DNA of 64,000 nt from Lachnospiraceae bacterium (lineage in GTDB: Bacteria; Bacillota; Clostridia; Lachnospirales; Lachnospiraceae). The position numbers were made by a program, and so were the translations under genes. Numbering within the stretch: the first letter of the stretch is position 1; each line of letters begins with the position of its first letter. This document shows positions 1 to 8,402 of the stretch, piece by piece. The stretch lies in NCBI GenBank assembly GCA_022845955.1, contig AP025576.1, positions 3,162,001-3,226,000 of the forward strand, read 5' to 3'. Below the pieces are notes generated by a model. It was given only the letters and a program-made list of their open reading frames with translations, did not search any database and was not told where the DNA came from.

Positions 1-42
1 CGCTTCCGGAGCTTCCTTTCTTCTGGTACTCCCATACGTTTG

Positions 43-127
43 CTAAAGGCTGCCTGCGTACTCACAGGGCGTGCGGCCCGTGAGTTTATTGAAGGTTAAA
101 ATAACTCGGACTGGAAAAATCGCAGCA
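43..127 (-). pseudogene. Remnant of an AraC-family regulator C-terminus
   Basis: Read on the minus strand, this stretch gives two pieces of the second helix-turn-helix of an AraC protein in different frames. The first piece reads DFSSPSYFN (about 121 down to 95). After a one-base frame change the second reads FNKLTGRTPCEYAGSL followed by a TAG stop at 45-43. Intact AraC proteins carry the same blocks in this order and spacing (GFSSPSYFN..FKK.TG.TP.EY). No open frame continues upstream on the minus strand before the HAD gene starts, so the rest of the gene appears lost. It could be the end of a longer decayed gene reduced to its most recognisable segment. Confidence 0.6.
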
Positions 128-269
128 CTTCCCGTTCACAGATGTTGCCGCATGGTTTCGCGTAAAGCTTCCTGCAGAAACAATAAGGCACATATTTCCT
201 TCCTTTCCGGGAAATATTAGAAAAAGGAATGGATCAAACCAGAATATCGGATATAGGAAAGGAGAGGGA

Positions 270-1109
270 ATGGAATTTACCAGAAAGCACGATTACCTGA
301 TTTGTGTGGATTCGGACGGGTGCGCCATGGACACCATGGACAGCAAGCATATGCTTTGCTTTGGCCCCTGTATGGTAGAAGAATGGAATTTACAGCCGTG
401 GCAGGATAAAATTCAGGAACAGTGGAATAAAACAAACCTCTATTCCATGAACAGAGGGATTAACCGTTTTCAGGGACTTGCGGTGGCGCTGGAAGAAGTG
501 GATAACAGCTGCCGGCATATTCCGGGACTTGAAGCATTGCTGGCATGGACGGCGTCTGCACCGGAGCTTTCCAACCAGGCGCTTGCAGGGGAAATTCCAA
601 AATGGGGCGCAAAAGAAGGGCAGGCTTTAAAAAAAGCATTGTCCTGGTCGGAAAAGGTGAATGTAAAAATCAATGCACTGCCGAAGGAAATACTGCAGGC
701 TTTCGACGGAGTGAAGGAAGCGCTGGAAGAGGCCAAAAAGCAAGCGGATGTGGCGGTGGTCTCCTCTGCCAATCGGAAAGCAGTAGAGGAAGAATGGGAG
801 CGTTGCGGACTTCTTTCCTGTACAGATATTCTCCTGACACAGAATGACGGATCCAAGGCACACTGTATAAGCGAACTGTTGAAGCTGGGTTATGAAAAGA
901 CAAGGGTAATGATGATTGGCGATGCCCCCGGGGATGAAAAGGCGGCAGGGATCAATGGGATCCTTTTTTTTCCTGTTCTGGTGAAACGGGAAAGGGAATC
1001 CTGGGAAAAATTCAGGACAGCCGTGTTCCCGGCTTTTATCCGTGGGGAATGCGACGCAGGCATGCAGGATGGATGGACAGAAGAATTTCACAGCAATCTG
1101 AAAGGATAA
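270..1109 (+). CDS. HAD-superfamily hydrolase
   Basis: A 279-residue cytosolic protein with haloacid-dehalogenase landmarks: motif I VDSDGCAMDTMD near residue 13 supplies the nucleophile and acid/base aspartates, VVSSAN near 165 fits motif II, and MIGDAPGDEKAAG near 217 fits the acidic motif that holds magnesium. A cap domain probably lies between motifs I and II. The likely reaction is phosphoester hydrolysis, perhaps of a sugar phosphate; the substrate cannot be read from sequence. A purine-rich site (AAGGAGAGGG) sits just before the ATG. Its stop lies 8 nt before the next start, so it is probably co-transcribed with the glycoside hydrolase that follows, suggesting a joint role in handling a scavenged sugar. 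Confidence 0.82.
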   Translation: MEFTRKHDYLICVDSDGCAMDTMDSKHMLCFGPCMVEEWNLQPWQDKIQEQWNKTNLYSMNRGINRFQGLAVALEEVDNSCRHIPGLEALLAWTASAPELSNQALAGEIPKWGAKEGQALKKALSWSEKVNVKINALPKEILQAFDGVKEALEEAKKQADVAVVSSANRKAVEEEWERCGLLSCTDILLTQNDGSKAHCISELLKLGYEKTRVMMIGDAPGDEKAAGINGILFFPVLVKRERESWEKFRTAVFPAFIRGECDAGMQDGWTEEFHSNLKG

Positions 1110-1117
1110 TACGTGAT

Positions 1118-2815
1118 ATGGTTGATTTAACAGGAAAGCCTTATTACCTCAAAGAAGAAGACATTAAATGGGTGGAAGAAACAATCAGAGGGATGTCCAT
1201 TGAGGAAAAGATAGGGCAGCTTTTTGTATACATGGTCAAGAGCAGGGAGCCGGAGGACATGAAATCCGTTTTGGATCGGTTTCATGTAGGCGCAATCCGT
1301 TATCATAATGCCCCCAAAGAAGTGTTATATGAACAAAACCGTTTTCTCCAGGAAAACAGCAAAATCCCGCTGCTCATTGCCTCCAATTGTGAAGCAGGGG
1401 GCAATGGAGGAATAGAAGGGGGAACCGCGGTGGCAAACGGCGCCGCCATTGCAGCTGCAGATTCCGAAGAGCTGGCTTATGAAATGTCCTGTGTAGGAGC
1501 TTCGGAAGCGGCGGCGGTAGGCTGCAACTGGAATTTTGCACCGGTGGTGGATCTCCTGTTTAACTGGAGGAATACCATTGTGCAGACAAGGGCCTTTAAT
1601 GACAGTACGGAAGATACCATCCGTTATGCCAGGGCTTTTATGCGCGGTGCGGGGGAAAAGGGGCTGGTTACCTGCTGCAAGCATTTTCCGGGTGATGGCA
1701 CAGAGGAAAATGACCAGCATCTGTTGATGGGGATAAATAATCTTTCCTGTGAGCAGTGGGACAGTACCTTTGGCCGGGTCTATAAAGAATTAATCGAAAA
1801 TGGGGTGATGACCATCATGGCGGGCCATATAGCCATGCCTGCCTATCAGAGAAAATTCCGCCCGGAAACCAGGGCGGAGGATATCCTTCCTGCCACTCTT
1901 TGCCCGGAGCTGATAACTGGATTATTAAAGGAAAAACTGGAATTCAACGGCCTGGTGGTGACGGATGCCTCCCATATGATAGGGATGACCGCTGCCATGC
2001 CGCGAAGGGAGCAGGTACCGCGGGCTATCGCCGCAGGCTGTGACTGCTTTCTGTTTTTTAATGACTGTGAAGAAGATTTCGGATATATGCTGGAAGGATA
2101 CCGGAAGGGAATCCTTTCGGAAGAACGCCTGCAGGATGCCTTATATAGGATACTGGGGGTAAAAGCCGCTGCCGGTCTGCACCGTAAGCAGGCGGAAGGG
2201 AAGCTGATGCCGCCGGAAGAAGCGCTGGAGGTGGTGGGATGCAAGGAACACCAATGGATAGCCCGGAAAGCAGCAGACCGGTTTATTACATTGGTTAAGG
2301 ATACCGGGCATAGCCTTCCTCTTACAATCCAAAAGGCCAAAAGACTGAAGCTGGTATTTATCGGCGGGGAAGGGGTGGTGGTTGCCGGGAAACTGATAAA
2401 GGACAACAGTGAAGAGGTGAAAAAGAACCTGATCCGCCTTCTGGAGGAGAAGGGGTTTGAAGTGGACGGGCAGACTCCTGCAGAAAAGGGAAAGATGGAG
2501 GAATTCCGGGCACGCTATGATGCCTGTATCGTAGCCCTGCATGTCACAGGCTTTGCCCAATATAATGCCATGCGTATCAAATGGGCGGCTCCGGCTGACC
2601 AGCCCTGGTATGTTTCCGAAATACCCACGGTTTTTCTTTCTCTTGGTTTTACCAACCACCTGATAGATGTGCCGATGGCAAAAACCTATATCAACGCATA
2701 TATGGATACGGAAACGGTGATGCGCGCCGCCATTGAAAAGATAATGGGGGAATCCGAATTCAAAGGTCGATACCAGGAAAATGTATTCTGCGGCAGGTGG
2801 GATACAGAAATCTGA
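1118..2815 (+). CDS. Glycoside hydrolase family 3 (NagZ-like)
   Basis: A 565-residue protein with the family 3 TIM barrel in the first ~370 residues and a smaller alpha/beta domain after it. GMSIEEKIGQLF near the N-terminus, KHFPGDG around 190 and VVTDASHMIGM around 285, whose aspartate is the expected nucleophile, match bacterial beta-N-acetylhexosaminidases and related family 3 enzymes. No signal peptide is visible, so it should act inside the cell on short imported sugars. I chose ATG 1118 over an in-frame ATG at 1049 because AAAGGA lies 11 nt upstream and the earlier start would sit well inside the HAD gene. It ends at a terminator. The exact glycoside cannot be told from sequence. Confidence 0.85.
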   Translation: MVDLTGKPYYLKEEDIKWVEETIRGMSIEEKIGQLFVYMVKSREPEDMKSVLDRFHVGAIRYHNAPKEVLYEQNRFLQENSKIPLLIASNCEAGGNGGIEGGTAVANGAAIAAADSEELAYEMSCVGASEAAAVGCNWNFAPVVDLLFNWRNTIVQTRAFNDSTEDTIRYARAFMRGAGEKGLVTCCKHFPGDGTEENDQHLLMGINNLSCEQWDSTFGRVYKELIENGVMTIMAGHIAMPAYQRKFRPETRAEDILPATLCPELITGLLKEKLEFNGLVVTDASHMIGMTAAMPRREQVPRAIAAGCDCFLFFNDCEEDFGYMLEGYRKGILSEERLQDALYRILGVKAAAGLHRKQAEGKLMPPEEALEVVGCKEHQWIARKAADRFITLVKDTGHSLPLTIQKAKRLKLVFIGGEGVVVAGKLIKDNSEEVKKNLIRLLEEKGFEVDGQTPAEKGKMEEFRARYDACIVALHVTGFAQYNAMRIKWAAPADQPWYVSEIPTVFLSLGFTNHLIDVPMAKTYINAYMDTETVMRAAIEKIMGESEFKGRYQENVFCGRWDTEI

Positions 2816-2834
2816 AAAAATAAGTATTTCTAAA

Positions 2835-2875
2835 ACACGGTTCCCCGTATGCTTTTCAGGGAGCCGTGTCTTTAT
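2835..2875. terminator. Bidirectional terminator between convergent genes
   Basis: Arms ACACGG.TCCC (2835-2845) and GGGA.CCGTGT (2859-2869) form a hairpin followed by TCTTTATTT on the plus strand and by TTTTAG on the minus strand. It lies between the GH3 stop and the end of the minus-strand permease gene and could serve both. Confidence 0.75.
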
Positions 2876-2881
2876 TTGCCT

Positions 2882-3715
2882 TTATATTCTTTTTTTGCAC
2901 CAATGCTCCAGCCACTGGATGATCTGGTAAAGCACCATGGCGATGACGCATAGAATTATAATGGAAGTAATTACCATATTGAGCTGGAATACCTGGCTTC
3001 CATATATGATCAGATAACCGAGCCCTCTTCTTGCCGCCAGGAATTCACCGATAATGACGCCAACCAGGGCCAGGCCGATATTTACCTTCATTGTACTCAG
3101 GATTATGGGAACGGAACCGGGCAGAACCACTTTGAACAGTGTTGTTCTCCGGTTGCCTCCCAGGGTATAAATGAGCTTGATTTTTTCTTCATCCACCTGA
3201 CGGAAGCCGGTATACAGATTGATGATAGCTCCGAATATGGCTACGGAGATACCGGCGACAATTATGGTGTTCATTCCGGTTCCCAGCCATACGATAAGCA
3301 GCGGCGCCAGGGCGGATTTGGGAAGGCTGTTAAGCACGACAAGATAAGGCTCCAGAATTTCCGTCAGCCGGGAAGAGTACCACAGCAGTGTCGCACAGAT
3401 CATGCTGAAGGCAAACACCAGAAGGAAGCTGAGTATGGTTTCATAAAGGGTTACTCCGATATGCGTGAATAAGGAGTTCTTTTGCAGCATAGTAATAAAA
3501 CAGGTAACGACTCTGCTGGGGCTGGAAAAGAAAAAAGAGTCAATGAGCTTAAAATCAGCACACAGCTCCCAGACAGCCAGGAATACAATAAGAATGAAGA
3601 AACGCATAAAGGTAACCATTCTGTGATGTCTTCTGTGATCCGCAACAAAACGCTCCTGGGCGGAGGCGGAAAGCTCTGCCGGAGTCATGTTTTTATTTGT
3701 TTTTTTATGATTCAT
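2882..3715 (-). CDS. ABC importer permease, SsuC/TauC type
   Basis: A 277-residue membrane protein with a cytosolic N-terminus (about 35 residues) and some six membrane segments. Near residue 190 a stretch with GNRRTTLFKVVLPGSVPII resembles the EAA loop that docks on the ATPase, and the overall sequence fits permeases for sulfonates, nitrate, taurine or thiamine precursors. Its start overlaps the upstream ATPase gene by 11 nt, so the two are translationally coupled. No substrate-binding protein lies beside them and the cargo is unknown. The gene ends against the convergent terminator at 2835-2875. Confidence 0.85.
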   Translation of the reverse strand: MNHKKTNKNMTPAELSASAQERFVADHRRHHRMVTFMRFFILIVFLAVWELCADFKLIDSFFFSSPSRVVTCFITMLQKNSLFTHIGVTLYETILSFLLVFAFSMICATLLWYSSRLTEILEPYLVVLNSLPKSALAPLLIVWLGTGMNTIIVAGISVAIFGAIINLYTGFRQVDEEKIKLIYTLGGNRRTTLFKVVLPGSVPIILSTMKVNIGLALVGVIIGEFLAARRGLGYLIIYGSQVFQLNMVITSIIILCVIAMVLYQIIQWLEHWCKKRI

Positions 3716-4475
3716 CTGTCAGTTCCTCCCAAAGCTGATTAAAATAGTCCTTGAATTCAGGCGCATTCCTGGAAGCAAGCAGCGAGTCATCCTTAAGGGT
3801 GAGGTGGATAGGGATTTCCGCTTTTACCCGTGCGGGACGGTTGCTGAGTACAATGACCCTGTCAGCCAGGCTGACTGCTTCCGACAGGTCATGGGTAATC
3901 AATATTGCGGTTTTTCCGGCGGAACGTATGATACGGCAGATGTCCGCAGATACGGTAAGGCGTGTCTGGTAGTCAAGGGCACTGAAGGGTTCGTCAAGAA
4001 GAAGAATTTCCGGCTCCAGAGCCAGGGTACGCACGAGGGCTGCACGTTGTTTCAGGCCGCCGGATAATTCACTTGGCTTTTTATGAAGAAAGGGCGAAAG
4101 TCCGTAGTCATTTACCATAGAAAGGACATTTGCCTTTTTTTCCGGTGTCAGCTGTTTATTGATTTCCAGTCCAAGGGTAACGTTTTTATAGATATCCCTC
4201 CATTCGAACAGATGGTCATGCTGGAGCATGTAACCGATTCCCGGCTTCTTGTCATGAGGGTCTTTCGTATAAAAAGTAATATCGCCGGATTCAGGCTGCA
4301 GCAATCCGGCAATGAGGGAGAGAATCGTTGATTTTCCGCAGCCGCTGGGACCGACGATGGCCAGGAATTCTCCGGTTCGGACCGAAAAGGATATATTGTC
4401 GAGTGCTTTGATTTCCCCGTTCAGGCTATGATAGGAGAAAGCTATATTTTTCAATGAGAGTATGATGTCTTCCAT
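3705..4475 (-). CDS. ABC importer ATPase, SsuB/TauB type
   Basis: A 256-residue nucleotide-binding subunit. Walker A GPSGCGKST is near residue 42, the Q-loop MLQHDHLFEW near 83, the signature LSGGLKQRAALVRTLA near 137, Walker B EILLLDEPFSALD near 157 and the switch histidine in ITHDLSEAV near 195. It powers the coupled permease gene downstream. GGAGG lies 7 nt before the ATG. The family imports sulfonates, taurine, nitrate or pyrimidine precursors of thiamine; with no binding protein in reach and no riboswitch seen in its leader, substrate assignment is not justified. Confidence 0.88.
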   Translation of the reverse strand: MEDIILSLKNIAFSYHSLNGEIKALDNISFSVRTGEFLAIVGPSGCGKSTILSLIAGLLQPESGDITFYTKDPHDKKPGIGYMLQHDHLFEWRDIYKNVTLGLEINKQLTPEKKANVLSMVNDYGLSPFLHKKPSELSGGLKQRAALVRTLALEPEILLLDEPFSALDYQTRLTVSADICRIIRSAGKTAILITHDLSEAVSLADRVIVLSNRPARVKAEIPIHLTLKDDSLLASRNAPEFKDYFNQLWEELTDES

Positions 4476-4795
4476 GTCAATCCTCCAATCTGGCCGGAAA
4501 AGAAAATACCGGGTCCCATAGTGGCAATTCGGTTCCGGTCAGTTATATAACATATCATATGAATCCGGCGGGAATTTGTTCCTTGCCGGTATTTTTTCAG
4601 GGATGCCGGCATAAAATGATGGCTGCGTGTTCGGCCGGTGAGGTATGGAAATCTTGCAATAAGGCGGTAAAGGGTGGTGCGGGACAGCGGAAAATGATAA
4701 AATAGAAATAACTGTAAAGATACGGAACCGTTAGAGACAGAAAAATGAGAAACCAATTGCGGACAGAATGACGTCGTAATATGAGGGGTGTGCTT
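4476..4795. other. Divergent intergenic region, 320 bp
   Basis: This spacer separates the minus-strand importer from the plus-strand CPBP gene and must hold both promoters, but I see no convincing -35/-10 pair. It contains one terminator-like hairpin reading rightward: CCGGC.GGAA / TTCC..GCCGG followed by ATTTTTT (4565-4597). A small transcript ending there is possible but unsupported. No open frame in it has believable protein character, and no TPP or other riboswitch core was recognised. Confidence 0.5.
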
Positions 4796-5548
4796 ATGCG
4801 GGGATGGAAGCTTGGATGGGAAATTCTGTGGCCTGTTTTATGGTATCTGGGGATGATGGCCGCGGCGGCTTTGGTATGTCCGGTGAAGTTTTCCGTGCTG
4901 GAGGTGGCAGGGCTGGCCGCGGCGGCGACTGCGCTGACGCTGCTGGCGGGGGAGCGGATATTCCGGGGAAGAGGGTTTCAGGAAATAATGCAGGGGGGCA
5001 GCAGGGCGCTGGGATATGGCTGGCTGCTGATACCGGCGGGAATTGCCGTATGTATTATGCTGAATGGGCTGCTTGTGCTTTCCGGGCTGGAAAGTCCGTC
5101 AGGCATGTATGATGGAAGGGCGGATATGGTATATGGCAGCAAGGTATGGGAACAGCTCCTCATATCCTGTATCATGATTCCCTTTACGGAAGAACTGGTA
5201 TTCCGTGAAATGGGATACGGAAAGCTGCGCAAGGAATGCAGAACGGCATTGGCGGCAGGAATTACGGCGTTGCTGTTTGGAATCTATCATTTTCAGCTGG
5301 TCCAGGGAATGTATGCTGTCTGCCTGGGGCTGCTTCTGGCTGTTGCTTATGAGAGGTGCGGCGGTCTGCCGGCGGCCTTTCTCGTACATGCGGTTTCCAA
5401 TCTGACCTCCGTGGTCCTGGCGATGGAAGAGGACAGAAGCTGGCTCTGGGAGAAAAAGCTGTTTGTGGTTTCAGTGACTCTGGTTTCCGGCTTTCTTCTC
5501 GGCATGTGTGTCCGCCGGATGCGGAATGCCGACAGTAACAGATGCTGA
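4796..5548 (+). CDS. CPBP-family intramembrane metalloprotease
   Basis: A 250-residue protein with about seven or eight hydrophobic segments. EELVFRE in the middle (about 134) matches the EExxxR motif of CPBP (Abi/CAAX-like) glutamyl membrane proteases; FGIYHFQ and HAVSN supply the later conserved histidines. Such proteins process prenylated or membrane peptides, or bacteriocin immunity peptides, and many have no known substrate. I prefer ATG 4796 because GAGGGG lies 7 nt before it; an in-frame ATG at 4781 has no such site. It stands alone, with no bacteriocin gene visible nearby. Confidence 0.85.
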   Translation: MRGWKLGWEILWPVLWYLGMMAAAALVCPVKFSVLEVAGLAAAATALTLLAGERIFRGRGFQEIMQGGSRALGYGWLLIPAGIAVCIMLNGLLVLSGLESPSGMYDGRADMVYGSKVWEQLLISCIMIPFTEELVFREMGYGKLRKECRTALAAGITALLFGIYHFQLVQGMYAVCLGLLLAVAYERCGGLPAAFLVHAVSNLTSVVLAMEEDRSWLWEKKLFVVSVTLVSGFLLGMCVRRMRNADSNRC

Positions 5549-5591
5549 TGAACCGTTACGAAGAAACTTTCAGAAGAAACTTTATGTCAAT

Positions 5592-5627
5592 AACTTTATT
5601 GCAATAAAGTTCATTTTATGGTAGTAT
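5592..5627 (+). promoter_or_regulatory. Promoter overlapping a perfect 20-bp palindrome, upstream of argH
   Basis: AACTTTATTGCAATAAAGTT (5592-5611) is a perfect 20-bp inverted repeat. TTGCAA (5599-5604), 17 bp, TAGTAT (5622-5627) forms a plausible sigma-A promoter whose -35 lies inside the palindrome, the usual layout for a repressor site. It is not the standard Bacillus ARG box, so the regulator is unknown. Confidence 0.5.
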
Positions 5628-5676
5628 CATTTTTAAATTGAAAATATAAGGTACTTTTTATCGAATCATATACCCT

Positions 5677-5723
5677 GCAACAATCGCCGAATGGGTGCCG
5701 GGCGCATCCATTCGGCTCGTTGC
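5677..5723 (+). promoter_or_regulatory. Leader hairpin upstream of argH
   Basis: Arms GCAACAATCGCCGAATGGGTGC (first arm, 5677-5698) and GCATCCATTCGG..GTTGC (second arm, to 5723) pair over most of their length, with two small internal loops. It sits in the presumed mRNA leader about 33 nt before the argH ribosome site and has no T-run, so it is more likely a regulatory or stabilising structure than a terminator. Confidence 0.45.
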
Positions 5724-5766
5724 TCGCGGGAATACAGGGCCGGTTTTTGGCGGAACGGAGGATATT

Positions 5767-7197
5767 ATGGCACAGCTCTGGGGCGGACGTTTTACGAAGG
5801 AAACGGACAAGCTGGCATATCAGTTCAATGCGTCCATTCATTTTGACAAGCGTTTTTTTGAGCAGGATATTGAGGGAAGCATTGCCCATGCGGTGATGCT
5901 GGAAAAACAGCAGATTCTCACACAGGCGGAAAAGGATGCCATTGTAAAAGGACTTATCGGAATCCGGGAGGATGTGAAGGATGGCCGGCTGGTTATTACG
6001 GATGCGTATGAAGATATCCACAGCTTCGTGGAAGCTAATCTGATTGACCGTATCGGTGATGCAGGCAAGAAGCTGCACACGGGAAGAAGCCGGAATGATC
6101 AGGTCGCTCTGGATATGAAGTTATACATACGGCAGGAAATATTGGAAACGGATGCTTATTTGAAAGAGCTTCTGGAGACGCTTATCAGCCTGATGGAAGA
6201 TAATCTGGAAACCTACATGCCCGGCTTTACCCATATGCAGAAGGCGCAGCCCACCACCCTGGCCCATCATTTGGGGGCTTATTTTGAAATGTTCAAGAGG
6301 GACCGGCTGCGGATGAAGGACATCTTTATGCGGATGAATTATTGTCCGCTGGGTGCGGGTGCGCTGGCGGGTACCACGTATCCCCTGGACAGAAGCTATA
6401 CGGCTTCGCTGCTTGGTTTTGAAGGGCCGACCCTGAACAGTATGGATTCCGTATCCGACAGGGATTATCTCATTGAGCTATTGTCGGCTCTTTCCACTAT
6501 TATGATGCATTTAAGCCGTTTTTCTGAAGAAATTATCACCTGGAATTCCAACGAATATCATTTTGTGGAAATAGATGATGCCTATTCCACAGGCAGCAGC
6601 ATTATGCCCCAGAAGAAGAATCCGGATATTGCCGAGCTTACAAGGGGCAAGACCGGAAGGGTTTATGGTGCGCTCATTTCCATGCTCACTGCAATGAAGG
6701 GAATTCCTCTGGCATATAATAAGGATATGCAGGAAGACAAGGAAATGACCTTTGATGCCATTGATACGGTAAAAAGCTGTCTGGTTCTTTTTACCGGAAT
6801 GGTGCGGACCATGCGTTTTCATAAAACCTATATGGAAAAAAGCGCTGTAAATGGTTTTACCAATGCTACGGATGCAGCGGATTATCTGGTGGGAAAGGGA
6901 GTCCCGTTCCGGGATGCCCATGGTATTATCGGCCGTCTGGTGCTGTACTGCATAGAAAAGAATACGGGTATTGATGCGCTAAGCCTGGAAGAGCTTAAAA
7001 CGATCAGCCCTTGTTTTGAAGAGGATATTTATGAGGCGGTTTCCCTGAAAACCTGCGTGGAAAAAAGACTGACTCTCGGAGCGCCGGGGATGGAAGCCAT
7101 GAAGGAAGTCATTGCAATAAATAAGGAATATCTGAAGGAAGAGTGGGAGCTTCAGCCCGGCATTCTCAAACAGCCGCTGGAGAAACAGGTTCTGTAA
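5767..7197 (+). CDS. argH: Argininosuccinate lyase
   Basis: A 476-residue enzyme that splits argininosuccinate into arginine and fumarate, the last step of arginine synthesis. The N-terminus MAQLWGGRF, HTGRSRNDQ around residue 110, the stretch around TPTTLAHH-like QPTTLAHHLGAYFEM near 160, and the flexible signature GSSIMPQKKNPD near 278 are all present, and the length is normal. The start is fixed by GGAGG at 5757-5761 and by homology at MAQLWGG. No other arg gene is in the window. A palindromic promoter and a leader hairpin precede it, so expression is probably controlled. Confidence 0.96.
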   Translation: MAQLWGGRFTKETDKLAYQFNASIHFDKRFFEQDIEGSIAHAVMLEKQQILTQAEKDAIVKGLIGIREDVKDGRLVITDAYEDIHSFVEANLIDRIGDAGKKLHTGRSRNDQVALDMKLYIRQEILETDAYLKELLETLISLMEDNLETYMPGFTHMQKAQPTTLAHHLGAYFEMFKRDRLRMKDIFMRMNYCPLGAGALAGTTYPLDRSYTASLLGFEGPTLNSMDSVSDRDYLIELLSALSTIMMHLSRFSEEIITWNSNEYHFVEIDDAYSTGSSIMPQKKNPDIAELTRGKTGRVYGALISMLTAMKGIPLAYNKDMQEDKEMTFDAIDTVKSCLVLFTGMVRTMRFHKTYMEKSAVNGFTNATDAADYLVGKGVPFRDAHGIIGRLVLYCIEKNTGIDALSLEELKTISPCFEEDIYEAVSLKTCVEKRLTLGAPGMEAMKEVIAINKEYLKEEWELQPGILKQPLEKQVL

Positions 7198-7213
7198 TTA
7201 TCTTTATTTAGAA

Positions 7214-7260
7214 TACGCAAACTTCGCAGAGGGCCATTTGGCACCTGCGAAGTTTGCGTA
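7214..7260. terminator. Perfect 16-bp hairpin between argH and asd
   Basis: TACGCAAACTTCGCAG (7214-7229) and its exact complement (7245-7260) flank a 15-nt loop. The downstream T-tract is weak (GAATATAATTTT). It most likely ends argH transcription, though its place 34 bp before the asd start would also allow a regulatory role on asd. Confidence 0.6.
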
Positions 7261-7294
7261 GAATATAATTTTAAGAAAGATGAGGAGAGAAAAA

Positions 7295-8380
7295 ATGAGT
7301 GAAAAACTGAAGGTTGGTATCTTAGGCGGAACCGGTATGGTAGGGCAGCGTTTTATATCCCTGCTGGAAAACCATCCCTGGTTTGAAGTGACCACGATTG
7401 CGGCAAGTCCCCGATCAGCCGGTAAAAGCTATGAAGAAGCGGTGGGCGGCAGATGGAAGATGACTTCCCCCATGCCGGAAGCAGTGAAAAAAATAACGGT
7501 TATGAATGTCAACGAAGTGGAAAAGGTTGCCGCCAAGGTGGACTTTGTTTTCAGTGCTGTGGATATGACCAAAGAAGAAATCAAGAAGATTGAAGAAGAG
7601 TATGCCAAAACGGAAACGCCTGTGGTTTCCAATAACAGTGCACACCGCTGGACGCCGGATGTCCCTATGGTGGTACCGGAAATCAATCCGGAGCACATGC
7701 AGGTTATTGAATTCCAGAAAAAGCGCCTCGGTACCACAAGGGGATTTGTGGCAGTAAAGCCTAACTGTTCAATCCAGAGCTATGCCCCCGTACTTACCGC
7801 ATGGAAGGAGTTTGAGCCGACGGAGGTGGTTGCGACGACATACCAGGCGATCTCCGGAGCGGGCAAGACCTTTAAGGACTGGCCGGAAATGGTGGGAAAT
7901 ATCATTCCTTACATCGGCGGTGAAGAAGAGAAAAGCGAGAAGGAGCCGCTGCGTATCTGGGGTAAACTGGAAAACGGCGTGATCGTTCCCGCGGTATCTC
8001 CTGTTATTACCTGTCAGTGTGTACGTGTTCCGGTTCTCAACGGACATACGGCCGCTGTCTTTGTGAAGTTCAACAAAAAACCGACCAAAGAGCAGCTGAT
8101 TGAAAAGCTGGTGAACTTTAAGGGTGTGCCTCAGGAGCTGGAGCTTCCCAGCGCCCCGAAGCAGTTTATCCAGTATCTGGAAGAAGATAACCGTCCGCAG
8201 GTGAGTATGGATGTGGATTATGAAAAAGGTATGGGAATTTCCGTAGGCCGTCTGAGAGAAGACACGGTTTATGACTGGAAGTTTATCGGACTTTCCCATA
8301 ACACGGTCCGCGGAGCAGCAGGCGGCGCCGTTTTGTGTGCGGAACTGCTGAAAGCGCAGGGCTATATTACTAAAAAATAA
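7295..8380 (+). CDS. asd: Aspartate-semialdehyde dehydrogenase
   Basis: A 361-residue NADPH-dependent enzyme that reduces aspartyl phosphate to aspartate semialdehyde, the branch point to lysine, diaminopimelate, threonine and methionine. The N-terminal GILGGTGMVGQRF binds NADP, VKPNCSIQSY near residue 155 holds the catalytic cysteine, and the later GHTAAV segment, near residue 250, carries the expected histidine. The form resembles the archaeal/Firmicute Asd class rather than the E. coli type. GAGGAG at 7282-7287 selects ATG 7295. It is followed 22 nt later by the topoisomerase gene, probably in the same transcript. Confidence 0.95.
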   Translation: MSEKLKVGILGGTGMVGQRFISLLENHPWFEVTTIAASPRSAGKSYEEAVGGRWKMTSPMPEAVKKITVMNVNEVEKVAAKVDFVFSAVDMTKEEIKKIEEEYAKTETPVVSNNSAHRWTPDVPMVVPEINPEHMQVIEFQKKRLGTTRGFVAVKPNCSIQSYAPVLTAWKEFEPTEVVATTYQAISGAGKTFKDWPEMVGNIIPYIGGEEEKSEKEPLRIWGKLENGVIVPAVSPVITCQCVRVPVLNGHTAAVFVKFNKKPTKEQLIEKLVNFKGVPQELELPSAPKQFIQYLEEDNRPQVSMDVDYEKGMGISVGRLREDTVYDWKFIGLSHNTVRGAAGGAVLCAELLKAQGYITKK

Positions 8381-8402
8381 GTCCTGGTAAAAGAGGTATA
8401 AT

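Noticed and set aside
4451..4756. Minus-strand open frame of 101 codons upstream of the ABC ATPase
   Set aside because: It overlaps the ATPase start, has no recognisable domain and no ribosome site; the spacer is better read as control DNA.
4476..4795. TPP or other riboswitch before the SsuBC-type genes
   Set aside because: The conserved cores were looked for on the minus strand and not found.
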